From the NCBI GenBank assembly GCA_021805775.1, contig JAJZED010000018.1:1-43914 (forward strand): a stretch of 43,914 bases of DNA, read 5' to 3'. Made by a program: the position numbers and the translations under genes. Below the pieces are notes generated by a model. That model was not told the origin of the DNA, ran no database searches, and worked only from the letters and a program-made list of their open reading frames with translations. The stretch is from a bacterium. GTDB lineage: Bacteria; Vulcanimicrobiota; Vulcanimicrobiia; Vulcanimicrobiales; Vulcanimicrobiaceae. Positions 14,692 through 23,019 of the stretch are shown one piece after another (positions within the stretch are counted from its first letter, which is position 1; each line of letters starts with the position of its first letter).

Positions 14692-15756
14692 ATGCCGCGT
14701 CCTGAACAAACCGAGCGCGCGACTCCGAAGCGTCTTGAGGAGTCGCGGAAGAAGGGGCAACTCGCCCGCAGCACCGAGCTGGCCGGGGCGGGGATCTTTT
14801 TGGGCGCGATTCTGGCTTTACATTTTTTTGCCGGGAGCGACTTCGGCGGACTGGGCCCGGGGACGATGGTCGCGCTCAGCCACATCGCCTCGTACGGTCC
14901 GCTCACGATCGATTCGGTGTGGGGGATCTTTGCGAAGACGCTCGGCAGCGTCGCCGTCGTCATGGCGCTGCTCTTTGCGATCGCTTTCGGGCTGGGGGTA
15001 CTCCTCAACGTCGTCCAAGTCGGGCTCCTTTTTACGCTACAACCGCTCCAACCGAACTTCTCCAAACTCAATCCGCTCAGTGGTTTCAAGCGCATTTTCT
15101 CAAAACAAGTCGCGGTCAATCTGCTCAAGCAGTTCATCAAACTCGGTGCCGTCGCGGTCATCCTCTACTCGACGGTCGCCGGGAACCTCGGTTTCTTCCT
15201 CTCGCTCGGCGAGATGTCGCCCTACGGAGTTTTCAATGCAGTCGGAGGCCTGATCTACGACATCACCTTCAAATTCGCGGTATTGTTGGTAATCGTCGGC
15301 ATCCTCGATTACGCCTACGAGCGCTGGAACTTCATGGAAAATCAGAAAATGACCAAGCAAGAGGTCAAAGATGAGATGCGGCAGGCCGAGGGCAACCCCG
15401 AGGTGCGTGGGGCGGTCAAGCGGCGGCAGCGCGAATTCGCGCGAAGGCGGATGCTCTCGGCCGTTCCCCGCGCGACGGTCGTCGTTACCAATCCGACACA
15501 TTTCGCGGTGGCACTGGAGTGGGATGAGATCGATATGGAGGCACCGGTCGTCGTCGCCAAGGGCGCCGATCTCGTTGCTTTACGTATTCGTGAGATCGCG
15601 CGCGAGGCCGGGGTGCCGATATTGGAGAACCCTCCGCTTGCGCGTACGCTCTACGAAAAGGTCGCACTCGACCAGATGGTCCCGCCGAACCTTTACGCAG
15701 CCGTCGCGCAGGTGATTGCATTCGTGTACCGGTTAAAAAGAAAGACGATCGCGTAA
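14692..15756 (+). CDS. flhB: Flagellar export switch protein FlhB
   Basis: FlhB controls the switch from hook to filament export after self-cleavage. The N-terminus has the signature ERATPKRLEESRKKGQLARS. Four hydrophobic spans follow. The cytoplasmic domain has MTKQEVKDEMRQAEGNPEVR and the self-cleavage motif NPTH at residues 267-270, followed by FAVALEWDE and GVPILENPPLARTLY. It has 354 residues, a normal length. Start ATG 14692 has GGAG about ten bases upstream. It is separated from fliR by the repeat array and the lipoprotein gene, so it probably has its own promoter in the 155-base divergent gap. I could not identify one. Confidence 0.96.
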   Translation: MPRPEQTERATPKRLEESRKKGQLARSTELAGAGIFLGAILALHFFAGSDFGGLGPGTMVALSHIASYGPLTIDSVWGIFAKTLGSVAVVMALLFAIAFGLGVLLNVVQVGLLFTLQPLQPNFSKLNPLSGFKRIFSKQVAVNLLKQFIKLGAVAVILYSTVAGNLGFFLSLGEMSPYGVFNAVGGLIYDITFKFAVLLVIVGILDYAYERWNFMENQKMTKQEVKDEMRQAEGNPEVRGAVKRRQREFARRRMLSAVPRATVVVTNPTHFAVALEWDEIDMEAPVVVAKGADLVALRIREIAREAGVPILENPPLARTLYEKVALDQMVPPNLYAAVAQVIAFVYRLKRKTIA

Positions 15757-17880
15757 ATGGCTTCGGCTACCAGCGCGCCGCCGCGCCCGAGCATCGGCCA
15801 ACGGATCGCCGCGACGACCCCCGTCTTCGTTGCGGGCGCTGCGGTAACGTTAGTCTTTTTGATGATCGTTCCGGTCCCGACGCAAGTGCTCGACGCGTTG
15901 TTGACGCTCAATATTACCGGCGCGCTCGTCATCATCGGCACCAGTCTCTACGCCGAAAATGCGCTCTCGTTCTCCGTCTTTCCGACCCTGTTGCTCATCG
16001 TAACGCTCTTCCGGCTCGCGCTGAACATTACGGCGACGCGCGCTATTCTCACCAATGGCTATGCCGGCGAGGTCATTCAATTTTTCGGCCAGGTCGTGAT
16101 CGCCGGAAACTACGCCGTCGGTCTGGTGATTTTCCTCATTTTGGTCGTCATTCAATTCGTCGTCATCACTAACGGCGCGGGGCGCGTTGCCGAGGTCGCT
16201 GCCCGTTTTACGCTCGACGCAATGCCGGGCAAACAGTTGGCGATCGACGCCGATCTCAATGCCGGCCTCATCACCGAAGCAGATGCTCGTCAGCGCCGTA
16301 AGGATATTCAGCGCTCGGCGGATTTTTACGGTGCGATGGACGGCGCGAGCAAGTTCGTTCGCGGCGACGCGATCGCCGCGGTCATCATCGTCGTGATCAA
16401 CATCATCGGCGGCTTCATTATCGGGGTCGTGCAACTGCACTATACCGTGGTGCAATCGCTGGCGACTTTTACCTTGCTTACCGTCGGCGAAGGGATCGTC
16501 ACCCAGGTTCCGGCGCTGCTGATCTCCACCGCGACGGGTATCATCGTTACGCGCGCGGCCGCCGAGTCCGATTTCGGCGGCGAACTTACCAAGCAGCTGA
16601 ACTCGCAGCCGCTGGCTATCCTTATCGCCGCCGTTATGACCGGCATCTTCGGGATCGTCGGCCTCGCCCGATTCTTCATGTTGCCGATGTCGGCGCTGCT
16701 CTTCGTGTATTATTATTCGCGTCGCCGCGCCGGCTCGCCGGCGGTGCAGGCCGCGGCTGCTGCGGCGAAGGCCGCCGCTGTAGCGAAAAGCTCCCCGGCG
16801 AAGCCCGCCGAGAGCGTCGTGCCGTTACTCTCCTACGACCCGATGGAACTCGAGATCGGCTTCGGCCTTATCCCGCTCGTCGACGTCAACCAGGGCGGCG
16901 ATCTGCTCGAACGCGTCACGCTCATTCGGCGACAGGCCGCACGCGAGCTCGGGATCGTCATGCCGCCGATTCGCGTGCGCGATAATCTGCAACTCAAACC
17001 CAGCGCCTACAGCGTCAAGATCTACGGTCTGGAGGTCGCGCAGGCCGAAGTGATGGTGAGCCGTCTACTCGCGATGAATCCCGGCACGGCAACGCAACCG
17101 CTCGACGGTATCGCCACCAAAGAGCCGGCGTTCGGTTTGCCGGCGCTCTGGATCCCGGAATCGTTGCGCTCCGAGGCGGAGATGGCCGGCTACACGGTGA
17201 TCGATCCGACCAGCGTCATCGCCACGCATCTTACCGAACTCATCCGCGCGCATGCCCCGGATTTGCTCGGACGCCAAGAGACTTCGGCGCTGCTCGACAA
17301 TATCAAAACGCATTATCCCGTCGTCGTCGAAGAGCTCGTTCCGGGGCTGCTCTCGGTCGGCGAGATACAACGCGTGTTGCAGAACCTTTTGCGCGAGCGA
17401 ATTCCGATTCGCAATCTCGTTCTCATTCTCGAAACGATGGCCGATGCGGCTCGTAGCAGTAAGGACATCGATTTCCTAACCGAGCGCGTGCGCGCGGCCT
17501 TGGCGCGCCATATTTCTTCGGAGTACGCCGAGGATGGATTGCTCTCGGTTATTACGGTCGATCCGCGCCTGGAGGCGCTACTCGCCGAGGCGGTGCGCCG
17601 AGGCGAAGATGCTTACGCATTGCTCGATCCGACTACGATCTCGCGGGTCTACTCGTCGCTCTCGCGGCAGATTGCCGTCGCGCAAAATGCGGGGCTGCAA
17701 CCGATCGTGCTCGCGTCACCCTCGGTGCGCCTCGCTCTCAAGCGGCTGACCGAACGCGCGGCACCCAACCTCGTCGTTCTATCTTACTCTGAAATCGCTC
17801 CGGGGCTTCGCGTCGAATCGATCGGCCAAGTCTCGGCAACCGATGAAACAAGCTCAGCACCCATGGGGTCGGGAGTCTAA
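15757..17880 (+). CDS. flhA: Flagellar export gate protein FlhA
   Basis: FlhA is the large export-gate subunit that receives chaperone-substrate complexes. It has about eight N-terminal spans. The FHIPEP signature region RVAEVAARFTLDAMPGKQLA with IDADLNAGLI is present, as are the charged loop ARQRRKDIQRSADFYGAMDG and the LFRLALNITATR motif. The C-terminal cytoplasmic domain (about 350-700) has LEIGFGLIPLVD and the conserved HLTELIRAHAPDLLGRQE. It has 707 residues, a normal length. Its ATG directly follows the flhB stop. The last residues are not conserved. Confidence 0.97.
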   Translation: MASATSAPPRPSIGQRIAATTPVFVAGAAVTLVFLMIVPVPTQVLDALLTLNITGALVIIGTSLYAENALSFSVFPTLLLIVTLFRLALNITATRAILTNGYAGEVIQFFGQVVIAGNYAVGLVIFLILVVIQFVVITNGAGRVAEVAARFTLDAMPGKQLAIDADLNAGLITEADARQRRKDIQRSADFYGAMDGASKFVRGDAIAAVIIVVINIIGGFIIGVVQLHYTVVQSLATFTLLTVGEGIVTQVPALLISTATGIIVTRAAAESDFGGELTKQLNSQPLAILIAAVMTGIFGIVGLARFFMLPMSALLFVYYYSRRRAGSPAVQAAAAAAKAAAVAKSSPAKPAESVVPLLSYDPMELEIGFGLIPLVDVNQGGDLLERVTLIRRQAARELGIVMPPIRVRDNLQLKPSAYSVKIYGLEVAQAEVMVSRLLAMNPGTATQPLDGIATKEPAFGLPALWIPESLRSEAEMAGYTVIDPTSVIATHLTELIRAHAPDLLGRQETSALLDNIKTHYPVVVEELVPGLLSVGEIQRVLQNLLRERIPIRNLVLILETMADAARSSKDIDFLTERVRAALARHISSEYAEDGLLSVITVDPRLEALLAEAVRRGEDAYALLDPTTISRVYSSLSRQIAVAQNAGLQPIVLASPSVRLALKRLTERAAPNLVVLSYSEIAPGLRVESIGQVSATDETSSAPMGSGV

Positions 17881-18558
17881 ATGCTTAAATCACTTTTTTC
17901 TCGCGGACCGTCGATTCCGGCATCGAAACTACCAAATGCGAACGCCTTCGTCGACGTCGTCGTTGCAGGGCGCGCCTCGCGCTCGGTCTCGGTCGACGCG
18001 GTCACCCCCAAGGGCATCGTCGTTCGCGGAGCGATCGGACGCTCCGGCGAGAGCGCGGTCATGCTCTACGATTCGGGGCACGGCCGGCTCCGCGCGGCGA
18101 CGAAGATCATCGGAGCGACGGGGGACCGGACGACGATGGCGCTACCCTCGCGCGTGACCTCGGCCTCCTCCTCGCCGAGCGGCGGCGGCGGCGCACAGAA
18201 GCGACAGACCGTGCGCCTCGACGCGCTGGTACCGGGGACCTGGCGCTTCGCGCCGGGCGGGAAGGGGACCGGCGAATTCGTTAAGGCCAATATCCGCGAT
18301 ATCAGCCGCGGCGGCTGCTCGCTCATCCTCGACCGCGAACTCAAGCGCGGTTCGAGCGTCGAGGTGCAGTTGCGCTTGCGGGAGGGTGGGGCACCGCTCG
18401 TCCTGCTCGGCGAAGTGATGCGCCAAGAACGTATCGCGAGTTCGGGGCGCTTCTCGCACGGATTGCGTTTTCACGGCATGCGTCCCGAGGAAGACCACGC
18501 GATCGTGGAATTCATTAATCGTCGGCAGGCGGAGTTGCGGAGCCGGGGGCTTGCATGA
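17881..18558 (+). CDS. PilZ-domain protein (likely c-di-GMP receptor)
   Basis: A C-terminal PilZ domain (about residues 107-220) carries the c-di-GMP signature RQTVR (RxxxR) and, about 45 residues later, DISRGG (D-x-S-x2-G). It ends with the usual GLRFHGMRPEEDHAIVEFIN helix. The N-terminal about 95 residues look like a split beta-barrel, as in YcgR-type flagellar brakes (PilZN). The two are joined by a Ser/Gly-rich linker. It begins right after the flhA stop. Its place between flhA and cheY suggests it couples c-di-GMP to motor speed or direction. That role is inferred from context. Confidence 0.85.
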   Translation: MLKSLFSRGPSIPASKLPNANAFVDVVVAGRASRSVSVDAVTPKGIVVRGAIGRSGESAVMLYDSGHGRLRAATKIIGATGDRTTMALPSRVTSASSSPSGGGGAQKRQTVRLDALVPGTWRFAPGGKGTGEFVKANIRDISRGGCSLILDRELKRGSSVEVQLRLREGGAPLVLLGEVMRQERIASSGRFSHGLRFHGMRPEEDHAIVEFINRRQAELRSRGLA

Positions 18559-18640
18559 TCGACGGCGAAGATGCCGTATCAGAGGGGCCTTGCCGCCTCA
18601 GCGGTGAAATATCGTCGCACCTTCGCTCTGGGAGTTTTTG

Positions 18641-19003
18641 ATGAGTAAAAAGGTCCTCATCGTCGATGATGCCGTCGTCATGCGAATGATGATCAAGGGT
18701 ATTCTCTCCAAACACGGCTATGAAGTCGTTGGCGAGGCCCAAAACGGCGTCGAGGCGGTCGATAAATACAAGCAGTTGCAGCCCGATTTGGTAACCATGG
18801 ATATGGTCATGCCGGAGATGGACGGTATTACTGCGGTCCGTCAGATCATGTCGATGGATCCCAACGCGAAGATCATTATGTGCACGTCGATGGGGCAGCA
18901 AGCACTCGTCGTTGAAGCGATTCAGGCCGGGGCGAAATCGTTCATTACCAAGCCGTTCCAGCCGCCGAAAATACTCGAAACCATATCGAAGGTGCTTGCG
19001 TGA
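18641..19003 (+). CDS. cheY: Chemotaxis response regulator CheY
   Basis: This single receiver domain of 120 residues has all phosphorylation residues: acidic pair D9-D10, phospho-acceptor D54 (DLVTMDMVMPEMDG), T82 (MCTSMG) and K104 (ITKPF). It resembles the Thermotoga/Bacillus type (SKKVLIVDDAVVMRMMIKGI). CheA phosphorylates it, and it binds the FliM N-terminus encoded upstream. Start ATG 18641 has GGGAG six bases before. It overlaps cheC by four bases. Confidence 0.96.
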   Translation: MSKKVLIVDDAVVMRMMIKGILSKHGYEVVGEAQNGVEAVDKYKQLQPDLVTMDMVMPEMDGITAVRQIMSMDPNAKIIMCTSMGQQALVVEAIQAGAKSFITKPFQPPKILETISKVLA

Positions 19004-19611
19004 GCCATCAGGGCATGAATCTGACCGACCTTCAGAAAGATGCGCTGAAAGAGGTCGGGAACATCGGTGCCGGGCACGCCGCAACGGCGCTCTCGCAATT
19101 GCTCAACGCAAAAATTAATCTGAGCGAACCGAGAATCGACGTCATTAAATTCCGCGATCTTGCCACGCGCGTCGGGCACGAAAATCGTACCGTCGCCGCG
19201 CTGCATATGTACGTGCGGGGAGAGGCGCCGGGGCAGATGGTCGTACTCTTCGACCGCGAGCAGGCCCTCGATTTTGTCAGCCAATTCCTCCACCGAGTGA
19301 TCGGCGACATTCAAATCTTCGATTCGATCGCCGATTCGACGCTCAAAGAGCTCGGCAACATCATCGCGGGCTCCTATCTGACCGCGATCATCCAACTGAC
19401 CGGAGTAAATCTGCTCCCATCGGTGCCGACCCTCTCCTATGGGACGATCCAAGCAGCCTTCCGCACGCTCATGTCGATTTTGCCCGACCAGGATGTCTTC
19501 CTTATCGAAAGCAGTTTCCTCGATAAAGACAAAGAGGTTGCCGGACAGTTCATCATGATCCCGGAGACCGGGTCGCTCACGCCGCTGCTCTCGGCGTTCG
19601 GCGTCGAGTAG
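19000..19611 (+). CDS. cheC: CheY-P phosphatase CheC
   Basis: CheC removes phosphate from CheY-P. Both phosphatase motifs are intact: E18/N21 in DALKEVGNIGAGHAATALSQ and E117/N120 in DSTLKELGNIIAGSYLTAII. At 203 residues it has the usual length. Start GTG 19000 overlaps the cheY stop; ATG 19015 is an alternative that loses five residues. No cheD, its usual partner, is seen in the window. Confidence 0.94.
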   Translation: MSHQGMNLTDLQKDALKEVGNIGAGHAATALSQLLNAKINLSEPRIDVIKFRDLATRVGHENRTVAALHMYVRGEAPGQMVVLFDREQALDFVSQFLHRVIGDIQIFDSIADSTLKELGNIIAGSYLTAIIQLTGVNLLPSVPTLSYGTIQAAFRTLMSILPDQDVFLIESSFLDKDKEVAGQFIMIPETGSLTPLLSAFGVE

Positions 19612-19651
19612 AGTCACCCGGCAGCACCGAACGAGCGCTTGAGGATCGCCG

Positions 19652-21592
19652 ATGTCCGACGAACCATTCGATAAAGAAGAGTTCGTTGCGTACTTCCGCG
19701 ACGAGGCCGAGGAGCTGCTACAGCAGATTGACGGAGATCTGCTGCGTCTCGAGGAGTTTGTCGACAGCGGGCAGGCCGACCCCGAGATCGTCAATTCACT
19801 CTTCCGAGCGCTCCATACGATCAAGGGGAGTTCGGGGATGCTCGGCTTCACGGAGGTTCAGGGGCTTGCACACAAGCTTGAGAATCTCTGCGATTTGCTG
19901 CGCAAGGAGCGCATGCCGCTCTCGGAGGGAAGCGTCGAAATTCTCTTCTCCGGGCGAGACTTTTTAACCGACCTGGTGCAAGCGGCGATCGGACAGAGCG
20001 CGCCGCCGAGCGGGCTCAACGAATTCACCGGCCGCCTCGACCAGTTCGTTGCTATTTATAACGAAACGTCAAACGTGATCGAGGGCAAGACTCCGGATCG
20101 CAGCGAGTCCGGCGGAGCCGTCGGCAGCGAGCCGATGAACGAGGCGGAGATTGCCGCCTTCGAAGCGGAGATCGAGCGGATGCTCGCCGAAGCGGCGGCA
20201 ACCTCTGCCCCCGCAGCCGCCCCGCCCGCAGCGGCTGCTCCCGCCGCCGGCGCCCCCGCCGCGAACGCTCCCTCTGCACGGGGGCAGGCGCAGGGCAACG
20301 GAGAGAACGCCGATGCAAAGAAGGCCGCTGCCCAAGGGAAGCGGAGTTCGCTCGCGCAGACGATTCGAGTAGATATCGACCGGCTCGATGCTCTCCTCAA
20401 TCTCGTCGGCGAGCTTGTCATCAACCGTACGCGTATCTCCGATATCGCCACGACACTCGGGCGACTCATGGGGGACCGGGCGCTCAACGCATCGGTCGGC
20501 CTTATCGGCCCGCTCTCGAAGGACCTCGCCGACAGCGCCGCGCTGCTCGCGCGCACGACGAACGAGATTCAAGAATCGATCATGAAAGTGCGCATGGTTC
20601 CGATCGGCCAGGTCTTCGATCGTTTCCCGCGCACCGTTCGCGACGTCGCCAAAGCGCGCGGCAAAGAGGTGCAACTGCAGATATCGGGTGCCGATACCGA
20701 TCTCGATAAAACGATCGTCGACGAAGTCGGCGAGCCGCTCATGCATCTGCTACGGAACTGTGTCGACCACGGCATCGAGGCTCCCGTCGAGCGCGAACGG
20801 CAGGGGAAACCGCGCCTGGGCACGATAGCGCTGAACGCCTATCATGAAGGCAACCAGATTATCATCGAGATATCCGACGATGGCGGAGGCATCAATCTCG
20901 ATAAGGTGCGTGCGAAAGCGATCAAGAACGGCCTCATCGACACCGACGATCGTCTAACGGATCGCGAATTGATCGAACTGATCTTTACCCCCGGCTTTTC
21001 GACCGCCGAAGAAGTCTCCGATGTCAGCGGTCGCGGCGTGGGCATGGACGTGGTGAAGCGAAATATTACCAAACTTAAAGGGATCTTCGATGTCGATTCC
21101 GCTCCCGGGCAAGGTACGCGCTTCACGATTAAGCTGCCGTTGACGTTGGCGATCATTCAGGCGTTGCTGGTTCGTGTCGTCGACGAGCTCTACGCTATCC
21201 CGCTCGACTCGGTGATAGAATCGCAGCGCGTTGAGATGCCTGACGTCCGCACGGTTCACGGCGCGGAGGTTATTACGCTGCGCGGCCAAGTCGTGCCGTT
21301 GCTGCGGATCGCCGATTTCTTCGAGCTCGGCGGCGAGCGCGACCCCGAGAAGGTGATGATCGTCATCGTCGGCCTGCAAGGGCGCCAAGTCGGCCTCGTG
21401 GTCGACTCCTTCGAGGGCGAGCAAGAGATCGTCATCAAGCCGCTCTCCGATGTCGTCGGACGGATTCCGGGAATCTCCGGTGCGACGATTCTCGGCAATG
21501 GGTCGATCTCGTTGATTATCGATGTCCATTCCTTGGTAAGCGACGCTTATGCCGGCGGTAAAGTCACGCGCGCCGAGTTTTCAGGAGTATAA
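19652..21592 (+). CDS. cheA: Chemotaxis histidine kinase CheA
   Basis: CheA autophosphorylates in response to receptors and passes phosphate to CheY. Domains: P1/Hpt at about 1-105 with phospho-site H55 (FRALHTIKGSSGMLGF); P3 dimerisation at about 235-300 (RVDIDRLDALLNLVGELVIN); P4 kinase at about 300-500 with N box LLRNCVDHGIE, G1 DDGGGI and G2 GRGVGMDVV; and P5 CheW-like at about 505-640. Between P1 and P3 is only an acidic helix (MNEAEIAAFEAEIERMLAEA) and an Ala/Pro-rich linker. No folded P2 CheY-docking domain is recognisable. Start ATG 19652 follows GAGGAT. It overlaps cheW by one base. Confidence 0.96.
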   Translation: MSDEPFDKEEFVAYFRDEAEELLQQIDGDLLRLEEFVDSGQADPEIVNSLFRALHTIKGSSGMLGFTEVQGLAHKLENLCDLLRKERMPLSEGSVEILFSGRDFLTDLVQAAIGQSAPPSGLNEFTGRLDQFVAIYNETSNVIEGKTPDRSESGGAVGSEPMNEAEIAAFEAEIERMLAEAAATSAPAAAPPAAAAPAAGAPAANAPSARGQAQGNGENADAKKAAAQGKRSSLAQTIRVDIDRLDALLNLVGELVINRTRISDIATTLGRLMGDRALNASVGLIGPLSKDLADSAALLARTTNEIQESIMKVRMVPIGQVFDRFPRTVRDVAKARGKEVQLQISGADTDLDKTIVDEVGEPLMHLLRNCVDHGIEAPVERERQGKPRLGTIALNAYHEGNQIIIEISDDGGGINLDKVRAKAIKNGLIDTDDRLTDRELIELIFTPGFSTAEEVSDVSGRGVGMDVVKRNITKLKGIFDVDSAPGQGTRFTIKLPLTLAIIQALLVRVVDELYAIPLDSVIESQRVEMPDVRTVHGAEVITLRGQVVPLLRIADFFELGGERDPEKVMIVIVGLQGRQVGLVVDSFEGEQEIVIKPLSDVVGRIPGISGATILGNGSISLIIDVHSLVSDAYAGGKVTRAEFSGV

Positions 21593-22107
21593 TGTTTATG
21601 ATGGCCGAGCAACGAGAAGAGAAGAAGCAGCAGTATTCGGGCGAGACCTTCCAGGTCGTCTCATTCCGCCTGGGCGGCGAAGAGTATGGGGTCGATATCT
21701 CGCAGGTGCAAGAGATCATCCGCATGGTTGAAATCACGCACGTGCCGCGCGCGCCGCGCTTCATGGAAGGGGTCATCAATCTCCGCGGACAGCTGATTCC
21801 GATCATCGACCTGCGGACGCGCTTCGGCATGAATCGCGCCGAACACACAAAATCGACGCGCATCATCGTCACCGATATCGGCAGCAAACGCGTCGGAATC
21901 GTCGTCGACAGCGTCTCCGAGGTGCTCAATATTCCGGTTGAAAACGTCGAAGATGCGCCGGAAATGGTAGCCGGTATCGGTACCGAGTATATCCAAGGCG
22001 TCGGCAAGGTCGATACGCGGCTTATTATTCTGCTCGACCTTAGTAAAGTGATCACCTCCGAGGAGAAACAGGCGCTCGAAACCGTCGACGAGGCCGCAGA
22101 GCAGTAA
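21592..22107 (+). CDS. cheW: Chemotaxis coupling protein CheW
   Basis: CheW links receptors to CheA. The family pattern is complete: TFQVVSFRLGGEEYGVDISQ, VQEIIRMVEITHVPRAPRFM, EGVINLRGQLIPIIDLRTRF and GIVVDSVSEVLNI. It is 171 residues, a normal length plus a short N-terminal extension. The ATG overlaps the cheA stop (TAATG). A later ATG at 21601 or 21604 may be the true start, since the first ATG lacks its own ribosome site. No chemoreceptor gene is present in the window. Confidence 0.95.
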   Translation: MFMMAEQREEKKQQYSGETFQVVSFRLGGEEYGVDISQVQEIIRMVEITHVPRAPRFMEGVINLRGQLIPIIDLRTRFGMNRAEHTKSTRIIVTDIGSKRVGIVVDSVSEVLNIPVENVEDAPEMVAGIGTEYIQGVGKVDTRLIILLDLSKVITSEEKQALETVDEAAEQ

Positions 22108-22163
22108 GCGCCGAAACGATTTCCTCGGCCGGGTCGTTCCGGTACTAAGGAGAATCGATCCCC

Positions 22164-23012
22164 ATGAAGTTTCGCAATCGACGGTTCGGATTTGTTTTAG
22201 GTGCCCTGGCGTGCGCTTCTTTGGCCGCAGCCGGTTTGGCAAACGGGAACGCCAAGGTGAAAGCATCGCCTCCGCCACCGAGCGAGTTGAAACTTCCGGT
22301 CATCATCCGCGTCGTCGCCCGCCCGCTTTGCACGGGGTTGCACCATGCAGTTGGCCCCGCGATTCAATTAATGTTACAAAATAACGCAATTATCGCAAAG
22401 AGTCAGCCGCTATTTGACGATTACGTGCGCTATAATACTGAAGGAAAATCCGGCGCGGCGGCACGACAACTTGCTCAAGTAAAAATGGACTATCTTGTTG
22501 GTCCGCTTGTAAAAAACACTCAAAAAATAGACAGTATTCTCGCGGATGCGAATATTTTTAACAGAAATACCGGCGGCGACGCAAACGCGCTCGCGCAAAT
22601 CAAAGCGGGCCTACTGCATGCTTTATCGATGCAAAAAACAGCTTTAGATTTGATTAACGGCTTTGTGGCAACGAAACAGCTTGCGTATATGCAGCATTCG
22701 GGGTTTGAATATATCAGTGCTATTAACAGCACCAACGAAATTAAAAACAACCCTTTTGCTACGCCGACCCCGAATTCAAGTTTATACAATGAAAATTATG
22801 CCGGCCTCGCTCCACGTCAAGTTGGACAGAAAACGGTGAATTTCAATAATCTTCCCGGCCTGAGCTTGGGGTACAATCCAATTCGCGCCGTTGCAGGTGC
22901 GATGCGTAGGACTCGCACCGAAATGGTGCTGCGGCAAAATCAAATCGCCCCAAAAATCATTGCGGCGGCTCGTGTGTGTAGCGCAGGCGCAACGCACCCG
23001 AAGACCCCATAA
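22164..23012 (+). CDS. Secreted protein of unknown function
   Basis: A 282-residue protein with a clear signal peptide (RRFGFVLGALACASLAAAGL, cleavage near LANG or AKVKA). The ribosome site AAGGAG precedes ATG 22164. The mature part is mostly helical and polar, rich in Asn, Gln and Ala (ATKQLAYMQHSGFEYISAIN), with two cysteines (LCTGLHH and RVCSAG) that could form a disulphide. From about 22370 to 22850 the DNA is clearly AT-richer than its neighbours. It follows cheW by 56 bases on the same strand and ends seven bases before the convergent LCP gene. I do not recognise a family. A link to motility is suggested only by position. Confidence 0.75.
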   Translation: MKFRNRRFGFVLGALACASLAAAGLANGNAKVKASPPPPSELKLPVIIRVVARPLCTGLHHAVGPAIQLMLQNNAIIAKSQPLFDDYVRYNTEGKSGAAARQLAQVKMDYLVGPLVKNTQKIDSILADANIFNRNTGGDANALAQIKAGLLHALSMQKTALDLINGFVATKQLAYMQHSGFEYISAINSTNEIKNNPFATPTPNSSLYNENYAGLAPRQVGQKTVNFNNLPGLSLGYNPIRAVAGAMRRTRTEMVLRQNQIAPKIIAAARVCSAGATHPKTP

Positions 23013-23019
23013 GCGAGAT

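Noticed and set aside
14288-15253. A 321-codon + strand frame across the lipoprotein and flhB
   Set aside because: It is antisense to the lipoprotein and out of frame with flhB, with Arg/Ser-rich translation and no motif.
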